Shown: in pieces, positions 55,342 through 64,000 of the stretch
Layout of the letters: each line of letters starts with the position of its first letter
Numbering within the stretch: the first letter of the stretch is position 1
Assembly: GCA_973895155.1 (NCBI GenBank)
Contig: OZ316894.1
Location: forward strand, 5,952,001 to 6,016,000
DNA: 64,000 nucleotides
Source of the DNA: Marsupella aquatica
Taxonomy: Eukaryota > Marchantiophyta
Reading direction: 5' to 3'
Made by a program: the position numbers and the translations under genes
Notes under the pieces: generated by a model
Told to the model about the DNA's origin: nothing
The model's input: only the letters and a program-made list of their open reading frames with translations
Databases searched by the model: none

Positions 55342-58300
55342 TCAGCCAGAATACATGAGAATTTGCTCTCCAAGAGCAGCATCAGACTCTGTTACCTTCA
55401 CCCAGACCTCTAGTATCTTCTTAGGTACACCGTCTACCAGATCCACTACAGTGAAATTTCTTTCCGATGGCAGTGGATTTGGGTCACCCAACCAATTTGA
55501 TGTTCCTACAGCTTCGAAAATAGATTCAATTGCACTCTCATGCGATAAGATCTCAGACCCTGCACCCTCTGCTTTGGGGGATCTGATACGGGGGACAACA
55601 GCAGTGTTGAGGTAGATGGAACCATCTTCACCCACAACAATCATTTTTCTGTGACCCCTGTTTAGTTGCAAGATCTTATGCATATGGCCAAAAACTACGA
55701 GTGGTACTTTCCGCTTCCCCAACCCTTTCACGTAGGACAAGGCCGACGCTAAGTCTGTCGTGCAATCACAAAAGAGGAGTTAATCAAGTACAATGCAATC
55801 CAGTGGTGTTTATCTCTCGGTCAAGGACACATTCAGCTAAATCGAGTGCTACACAGGACATACATTATGTCAGCTACCAATCTAAGACTGCACGTACACT
55901 CCAACTTACCAGGATCACCATGGTCGCCACCTTGTAGGACCCAGTCTTTACCACAAATATCGCTTGGATCAGATCCCAGTCCTGAACATTCACAAGAAAG
56001 TGAACTCGTCATTTACAGGTATGGTTCTGCCCTCATGTGGCCCGCCAAAATCTTAGACCGTGTAAGAGCTAGCCCTGGTGACTTGACGAGGCAGGACCCC
56101 CATGTGCAAATCTGACAGTGGAAAAAAAAATTGACAGCTACTACTTTACTTCGCTAGAGTTCCTGTCAAACTGAGGCTATGCAGGGAGAAATCATGAGGA
56201 TCCCGGAACGGGACTCTGACCTGTTGGGCCGTTATGAGCCAAAAAAATAAGAGAATGATCCGCTGGTGCTTCGAGAGCTTGGGCTATGATCCGCTCTGCA
56301 CTTTGTTTCGTATTCTTTACATTCCATCTACCCACAAAAAGGAAAAAGAACGCGTGAGCATCACAATTATGATGATTGCATTCAGCATGAAGCTGTGCGG
56401 CCGGTCAATCCAAGCTTCACAAACCGGTGATCAAAGACATTAGCCTTGACAAGAACTGGTATATATTTGCATTTGAATCGGCCCCACATTAATTCATGCA
56501 TCATGTATCACAGGAAGAAGTCTTAACAATTTCTTTGCTAGTGATGCAGATCCAATGTGTGGTCCACCGCCTGATCCAGGTCTCCCACCAACCACACTAA
56601 GACCCATATTGGGGAAATCCGCTCTGCTGTAACCCACATGAGACTTTCCCAGCCTAATGAAACCACACAAAAGACATGCATTTCAAGATAAGTCAGGGAC
56701 AAGCCTCACGAACTTTAAAATCGAATGCATAAAGCTCAAAGAATGAACACCTCACATGTCGATTCAATTCTTCCATCACTCCATCAAAGACAAAGCGCAA
56801 TTTCATCAATGTAGAAAACATTCAGGGCTAGAAGAACTGGCAGGTTATAGAAGCCACGTACAAGTCTAGCTGAGCTTGAACAGCATCTCCAAACCTGGCA
56901 TTTCTGCGAGGTCCTTTGCTGGAAAAATGGAAGATCCGATCAGTCTTAGTGTACTATGAAGTGCTTTACCGGATTCAGGCACTAACCATACTGTGTTCAG
57001 TAGAGGTATCAAAAACATCTGCAGGCATAAGGTTTAATGGAGTACCCAGCAGAAAACCCTGCTGACCACCAACAGTCATGGTTCCCCAGAATTGCAGCTT
57101 TAGGGAGATTAAGATGGCTGATATCAGACACCACATCAACATTCTCATCTCCGAAATCCCCTGCCGCCACAGAGAAAACTGTTTGTCAGCTCAATCTCAT
57201 AGATCCTGTTAGAACAGTACCATTGCCTTTTCTTTTCTCGGCAGGTAACTCTGACGGGGTCAGGAGAACAGCTTCAACAAGCGCATCCTTGTCTTAAGAC
57301 CTTACCAAAAGTTGGGAAAGGATATATAATCTAGTTAGGAAAGTCACTGGAAGGTGTCGGTAAATGGATCATACCTGTGAACAAGACCAAATCTGGCTGC
57401 AAAAAACAATATGCACCAAAAAGTAAGCGAGGCAAAAACAACATTCTCAGAACGTGACAAGATATCATAAGAGGTTGGGACAGAAGCAAATAAATTGAAC
57501 ATGGATGGCCGCTATGAATCAGTTCTAGAGGGGCCTTGTACTGCTCAGTGCCGCAGAATGATGTCAAAAGGAGTCTTATTACCTTCAAACAATCGAGGGC
57601 CCTCCCATCAATCTCTGTATCCCAATCATCATGCTGCAAAAATCACACTTCGTGTCAACGACGGAAACTTCTAATACCTAGTCTCCAAAATGGCCATTGC
57701 AATATCGGTATTCCCTCATTGCTAGTTAGAATCGTGACCAGATCAGGCAGGTCACGATTCTGCTTCAGAATCTATGTCGACAAAGGGTTTAATTACGTGC
57801 CTTTCATCTCAGAGTTTACACCCAACCAGACCTATGTCATCTCAGGGTCCTGCCTGTTGGTGCTTTTCAAATCAAACAGTCTAAAGGTAACCTGCCCCTG
57901 CTAAATTCACGATACGCAATTCTATGGAGAGATTCATCAATAAAGGGACTCCTCGATAATTGGGTGAATTTCTACAATGCGTGTCAGTTTCGGTCAGCTC
58001 TCAAAACTGCTTACGACTCTACCTTCTCGATGATCTTATAGTAAGATTACACACGACCGCTGAACCAATTGCAGATATATGCGGTCATGTTATCAGACAG
58101 GCCAACAGAGTTCTCGACTTTCGTTCTACGTCCAACTGGTTGTGAAAGTTCAACGACTGTCAAAAGCTTCTGTTTTGTAGATGCAATAACTATCTTTCCC
58201 ACCTCTGAATGAACTGTCGGAGGGATCAAGATTCTGCGACACTTACTGCCACTATATTACCTGGTGCTGTCTTGAGCACAAACTCTAAGCAAAATTATTT

Positions 58301-58682
58301 GACACTAGATCTTTAAAACGTCAGAATCCCGGCGCTAGAATGTTAGAATCAATTGTCACTCATCCCAATTGATCTGACCCATTTTAACCAGTCAAGCTTT
58401 GCACTTCAAACTTCTACCAACATTCCCTTCACCAATTAGTCCATTTGATACTGCAGCTGGAAATCGAGGGCACTCTTCCTCAAATTGCCCTCCCCGATCA
58501 TCAATCTGTTGAACGCTACACGAGGAGAGGAATTGTCGCACAACTCATAGGTACAACTTCCGTGCACACATGAAGACTTCTGAAGAAATTAGAAACTGAA
58601 ACTGAAACCAGGTGCCGAGCCATACCACGTCTCCCACGATCGCCAGGCGCAGCTGCGCCTGGCTGCTAATTGCTGCCGCCAT
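55342..58682 (-). CDS. Calcineurin-like metallophosphoesterase (cyanobacterial/plastid type)
   Basis: Nine minus-strand exons join in phase: 58682-58626, 57633-57583, 57396-57375, 57160-57046, 56918-56862, 56653-56528, 56327-56221, 55981-55910 and 55754-55342, giving 339 residues plus stop. The start is MAAAISSQAQLRLAIVGDV. The dinuclear metal site of this superfamily is complete: GDVHDDWD, FTGDFGDEN, GNHDCWW, LAHNGPTG and FGHMHK. GGDHGDPDLA and VGYSRADFPNMGLSVVGGRP fit the TIGR04168-type family found in cyanobacteria and plants. The substrate is unknown. The protein starts almost directly at the domain, so a transit peptide is not evident unless another upstream exon exists. One exon is only 22 nt. 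Intron 1 (57634-58625) is by far the longest. Confidence 0.88.
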
Positions 58683-61371
58683 TGTTGCTCAATTGCTGGA
58701 TCCTTCCTCTCTTCCGCCGTCCCCACCTTTCTCCACAGAGACTCCCGTTGACATGGTCACTGAACAGCGCACGCTTGAAAGCTATGGAGGAAGAATTCAA
58801 ACCTGACGGCCATTTCTGTCTATCGTTCCACGTTCTTCTCGTCGTCCTTTGGAATTGTGAAAGAAAACGACAAGACCCAACCTTCAAATCTGCGAGAAAG
58901 CCACCAGTGTGTCGGTTACAGCGGGCATTATTTCACTTATGATAGCTATCACTCTCGAGCGAAATCTTCAAAGTAATCCTTTCTCGTTGCTCTGCTCTGC
59001 TCTACTCCGGCCTCTGCTCCCAATTCCACAACCCAGCACACAAGAACCTCGATTGTGAACAATCCATTCCAAATTCTCACAATAAATACTGGTGTAAAAT
59101 TCCCGTCCGCCCGTCATCTCATTGCAAACTTTTGTTAAGTAATTTTTCCATATCCAGAATTCAGCTGAGGGGATCGGTGATTCGGGTTTTCTACCCTCTC
59201 TCACTATCTAAGCTGTGCAAAGCGCGAATGAAAAGAGCACGAGTCTGAATTCCACTTGTCCAGAAACTAAAGAGAATTGAGTGCCCACCAAACACATCAG
59301 CCGCCCCCGTTAGCACTGGCATTTCTTCATCACTGAAAACGACGGTTCTTTTTGCCTCATCTCCACCCTGCTCCTTCTTTACAGGCTAACTCTGCTCCGA
59401 AACTCTGTCACCTACTTCACAACCGGGCCCAGTCTGCCGTCACACGATTCGCCGATTGCTTCTGCAGTTCTGCTGCGGGTAGCCTCCTCTCTACTCCCTA
59501 GAGTGGCTTCCCTTCTTGTTGTCACTGTGCTTTGGCGTCAGTGGATGGCCTTTGGTGTCCGTAACTCTGTCTGATTTGGCTGACTCCGCCTGCCAGACGT
59601 TCAGATGACACCGTGAGAGGTCATACTCAGCAGAGTATCTTTACTGTTTCCTTATGTAGTTCTGAAGCTCATGAAATCCTGATCTCCCATCTGCCCTGCC
59701 CTGCCCAACCCACCTAAAATTTTAGTTTTTGTAATAGCCAGACCTAGGACTTAGCAGTGACTGAGTGGCTTGGGTAGAGGAAGAGCTCAGGATGCGCTGC
59801 CCACAACAAGAGAGCTGACGTACCTACCAGTACCACTTGCACAAATCGCTTACTCGGAAGTAGAGCTCACGATGCTCCACAACCCAAAACGAACAACCTG
59901 AACCTGGTGCCATCTTGGAATGCTGTGGTGCACCAAGCTTCACAAGGCTTGAACTAATCACAACTGAACGACCCTGTGCACAATTGGTGAGATTCATAGA
60001 CGGGAACTAGCTGAAGTTTACTTCCACAAAGTTAACAGACTGCCCATCCTGGTTCCCGTTCTGAAATGCACTAGGCTCTAGATTTTTCTGCTCTTTGTCG
60101 AATTTGGAGATACGTGTACTTCACAGTATAGTACTTTCTCAGCAGAAGATTTTTTGGTTTACTACATTCTTAGCAGATGGCCTTTGGTACTTTCTTTCCC
60201 CTTGCCGTGTTTGGAGGTTCGTATGAATTGAATGGAACATTCAGTGGGCATGCTTGTAGGGTCTGTCCTTTTGAGGTGTTCGGAGATTGTTTGCTGTCCA
60301 GCTGGTTAGATTACAATTCTAGCATACTTGCAGCTTTTTACCGTACTTTCTATCCATCGCCCAACTTGGATAGCGGTGGGTCCTATCCATGTGTACTCTC
60401 CCTGACCATGTTGGGAGGCTCGATCGGATCAGATCAGATTACACTTCTGGCAAACATGCCGTCGAGCCTCTTATTTCTCGAGCCCGATTTGGACATCATT
60501 CTGTGTACGTTGAATTCAATTCAATTCAACTCAATTCAATTTCATCTCACACAAGACAAGAGTTGAGGGACATCTGGTAGGTGTTGCTGTTAACACCATA
60601 GTAGTCCTTAGATACACATATACGAAACGAAAGAAAACAAAGCAAAACAAACAGACCAAATGCGCCAAGAAATGCTCCGCTAGACTATCTGCCATGCAAT
60701 CGTCCAGATAAACATCGTGTACGTCCCTGTCACAGTAGTGAGCTCTAGATTCGTCTGTGCATTGTTAGGAAGCAAATATCTGTTGGGATATTTGCTGAAC
60801 TGTAGAAAGAGGATGACTTTCTTCGGTAATTGGCACCTCCACTGTCTAGCAGTTGGATTAAGTAATGCGCAGAGGATCCACTTGCAGATTGAACTCAGGA
60901 CCTGGTACTAAGACCTCATTCCTAGAAGCTGCCTCACCACCGTTGCGAAGATTTCTGTCTTACACCTAATTTGAAAAAGGTCGTCCCTCTCATATATTGC
61001 ACAGAAAATTTTCGAGGTGTATCAAGATCAAGATGTGCCTTAAATCAAGACGAATTGTCATAAGTCTTTGAAGTCGGGAGTGACATTTATTTAACAGAAA
61101 AACAAGTACAAATCATATGACTGAACTGACCTCGCTAACTTTCTACTGCGAATCATCATCGTGAGGTAGTGCTCTCTCAGCTTCCAGATTTTGAACAACC
61201 AACTGGCTCAGGAAACTGATGGATAGCGCAATTGCTTCGTGTTATTTGATGAGCAGGTGCCTAACTGACATCCACAGTAGGTATCAGGTCAATTCTAAAA
61301 CTCTGACCATGGTTTTATGACAACTCAGCGACGGAAATGATTTGTTTGACACCGAGCAAATGGCGCGCGGG
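58683..61371. other. Spacer between the phosphoesterase and reductase genes
   Basis: Includes the promoter side of the phosphoesterase gene and the 3' UTR side of the reductase gene. No gene is supported. A TTCAATTCAATTCAACTCAA microsatellite lies near 60509-60545. The open frame 60177-60566 runs into that repeat and shows no domain. Confidence 0.5.
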
Positions 61372-63754
61372 TCAGTCTAACTTCAAAGCTTCAATCACTG
61401 CAGAAAAATCATCGTCCCCGTGGCCCTCGGTTTTGGCTCGTTCATACAGCATATTCGCACATGCCGCCACAGGTATAGACTGTGCCACTTCCTCAGCCAT
61501 TTCCAAAACCAATCGAAGATCCTGCGACAACATTTGACAGTTGAATTTGGCGAGAAGTACTTGAGCAGGAATATTCCAACTGTAATCGAGGAAATTCCAA
61601 GTCTTTGATCTGGATCTACGCACTTGCCCTCGAGATAGTTGTAGACATACCTTTTGTTGATGCTTTAGAGGAAACGCCGGGGGATATGCTCCTTTCAACA
61701 TCGAGGGTCCTTTCAATGCGAACATGGGTGCATTGATTGTACCTTGACCTACAACCTGGAATGGCAAAACGAGAACAGCAGCTCAGTCACAGCTTCAGTA
61801 TTCTGAAAGGTAAGAACCAAAAACAGTTGAATAAATCGGAGTGGAGTGGTCAGTTACAGTACCTTAACAATGGTCTCCGGATCAAGCCCAACCTTGCTTC
61901 CTAGGACCAAGCCTTCTGAAAATGATGCCATCATACTGCCACCGACCAGCCCCCGTTAGTGCGGTATGAAAGCTAGAAGCGTGCTTGCTGCTTGCAGCAC
62001 CTCAATTCGTGCTAAGTCATTACTTATCCAGTACCTTACTAAACTTAAAAGTCTGGACTATCAATTGATCCAGACGGTCAATTACCAACAACCTATGGAT
62101 TGCCCACTGCAAGTGATGTGAAACACTGACGTTATCATTACATGAACACAATACTGCATATTGTTCGTAGTGTCTGCCAGATTGTTCACCTGCCCATGAC
62201 CATATTCACGACCAGCTTCATGGCAGCACCTTTCCCAACCTCCCCTAAATAGAATCTTGACTGCATTCCAGCAATCATTCAGGATGGAAACTGTTTAGCG
62301 GGTGCTCGCTCACATAAATCCAACTGTATAGTGCAGATTATTCCAATTATATAGTGCAGAGAGGAACACGATCTATCGAAAGCAAACAAACAAGGCAAGA
62401 GTCGTTTTTACCTTCCCCATCACATCCAGCATTGGTGAACTTTTATCATAAAGAGCTTCGTCTCCTGAAACAAAGAGGACACCCCATAGGTATAAGGAGA
62501 CCCAGCTTTAGGAGTTGGCAACTACATAGTGGCAAATTAGATTCTGGCCTGAGCCAGAAAAAAATTCTGACCCTTAACCACCAATCTTTCAGTGCATAAG
62601 CATTTCGAACCAAAGCTTCTATTTCCTGTGCTACATTGTGCGAACTAACCACCTGCCCGATAGACTCTTACAAAAGCGGCCCGGATGAACACTTCAGTTA
62701 TAGAAGTCGTTCCAGTAAGAATAGTTGCGATGCTTAACGACAATGGTCTGCAACATCCGGAAATCGTACCTGCTGCGAGAAATATTAGGGCGCCATCTTC
62801 TGCGGGCTTCTTTGAACCTGATACTGGAGCCTGCTCCACAACTAATCCACATTTCAGGCAACTCACCAATTTAGATTCTTTCTCTCAAAATTGGCACAAA
62901 CAATACACTCAAAACAACACCGGAATTCTTGGGGTCCTACCTCGTCAGGTGTGAAGAGCCATAGCGGCAAACATAAGACAATGTATAGCAAATTCTTGAA
63001 CCAACTACGATTGATTTCACAATGTCGATATTTTCAAGCTCTCAAAAAGTATATGGTCAAAGAAACCACGCACGAAAATTACCTCAAGAAATTGGGCCCC
63101 AGTGGATCTTACACCGTCGGCAATGAGTTTTGAAGTTTCTACATCGACTGTTGATACATCAACGTACCTATCATACGAACAACGATTAATATTAATGGAG
63201 TAGTAACGCATTTTACTGCTGATACTGACAGTTCCAGAACCCACAAAACGTAAAGCCAACTCTACTCTTATAGAAGCAAAAATGAGCCTCATCTGCAGAA
63301 CGTACACAAATGAGTAGCCAAACTGTCGGAATTCTCTAATTCATAATAGTTTAGCCATCATTACTGAGCTAACCCAGTCAAAACTAAAGGCAGAGACGAC
63401 AACAGGAACAAACGGCCCGGTAAACTAACCCTTTATTTGGTCCAAGACCCTTCACTGCTCCGTCTTCTCCTAATGCAACAGCGATCTGCACCAAGTCTTC
63501 ACATATCAACCTTCAACATCGGCACAGATGTATGTCCATAAAGCAATGATCTCGTACTGAGTATCAGGACACACTCAGCAGACAATCGTTACTCCAAACG
63601 AACTAAGGATCACAAGTTCTGACTCGCAGTGCATAGTTCTGTCTTTACAAAAGTAATTTGACAGAGAATAGGTCATACCGCCGCAGCAGGGTCCGCCAGC
63701 ATTGCAAAGGTGATATCACAAGCAGCTGCTGTTTCTTGCGGTGATGATCCATAC
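61372..63754 (-). CDS. GLYR1: Glyoxylate/succinic semialdehyde reductase, GLYR1-like (5' end beyond window)
   Basis: This NADPH-dependent beta-hydroxyacid dehydrogenase reduces glyoxylate and succinic semialdehyde. Minus-strand exons join in phase: 63754-63679, 63485-63430, 63167-63083, 62830-62770, 62464-62412, 62260-62190, 61935-61863, 61755-61651 and 61521-61372, giving 242 residues. Visible motifs are DITFAMLADPAAA, YVDVSTVDVETS, APVSGSKKPAEDGALIFLAAG, and GKGAAMKLVVNMVMGS with the catalytic Lys. The conserved C-terminal SYPPAFPLKHQQKD-like stretch reads AYPPAFPLKHQQKDLRL, and the end is DDDFSAVIEALKLD. The N-terminal Rossmann GxGxMG exon lies past 64000. All junctions are GT-AG and no lesion is visible. 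It is detoxification metabolism in cytosol or organelle; without the N-terminus the isoform cannot be told. Confidence 0.92.
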
Positions 63755-64000
63755 CTGTTGAAAGTGAGACGAGCTTCATCATTCAATGGTTTCTAAAATC
63801 ATCTGACCAGCAAAGTAGCTACTAGAACCCAGAATAAGGCCCTATGAGAGGTGGTGAGAAGGTAAATATCCTGAAGTTAACGAAACTTGTAGCTACATAT
63901 CCTTTCTATGCCACCAGTACTGTACATTTACTCGTATTAATGTGGAAAGAATGGACATGGTGTCGAACGAAGTAGATTGAAGCAACGGCAATAATTCAGC

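Noticed and set aside
60177-60566. 129-codon frame on the plus strand
   Set aside because: Its end is a TTCAA microsatellite and no domain is visible.

Overview
The window reads as nuclear DNA of a land plant. It has spliced genes with short GT-AG introns, a plant PDR-type ABCG transporter, a PHT1 phosphate transporter, a plant-like glyoxylate/succinic semialdehyde reductase and a Tnt1-like Copia retrotransposon. Gene style (single-exon PHT1, TmpA-like membrane oxidoreductase, many repeats) fits a non-seed plant such as a lycophyte or bryophyte, but the species is an inference.

Layout. 1-3432: 3' part of an ABCG/PDR transporter gene, plus strand, eight exons resolved. About 4150-5234 and 18339-18700: the two halves of a GC-rich repeat split by an insertion. 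5235-18338: a 13.1-kb DNA element with 32-bp terminal inverted repeats (31/32 identical) and subterminal arrays. It carries a leftward DDE-transposase-like gene, a rightward gene whose product combines a ParB-like domain with a beta-class DNA methyltransferase domain, and a plant-like FCP1/NIF HAD-domain gene. One minisatellite family fills introns of the two divergent genes and has entered coding sequence. 20138-21844: minus-strand TmpA-like membrane oxidoreductase. 24163-30552: a young Copia element with 302-bp LTRs differing at 3 positions and a 1-nt frameshift in the reverse transcriptase region. 31.2-36.5 kb: several satellite and tandem arrays. 37094-41849: SLC30A9/MTPC4-like cation diffusion facilitator, thirteen exons resolved in phase. 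42-50 kb: gene-poor sequence. 50861-52591: PHT1 phosphate transporter with a candidate P1BS site upstream. 55342-58682: minus-strand calcineurin-like phosphoesterase, nine exons including a 22-nt microexon. 61372-63754: minus-strand GLYR1-like reductase, truncated by the window edge.

The host genes look like unrelated housekeeping or transport genes. They cover zinc and phosphate transport, export by an ABC pump, aldehyde detoxification and a plastid-type phosphoesterase. The part that looks like a system is the 13.1-kb element. It pairs a transposase-like protein with a bacterial/phage-style ParB-methyltransferase and a host-like HAD protein, expressed from a divergent promoter region holding twin G-boxes and a 13-bp inverted repeat. 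The copy shows an apparent frameshift and an in-frame stop in the ParB region, so this copy may be decayed.
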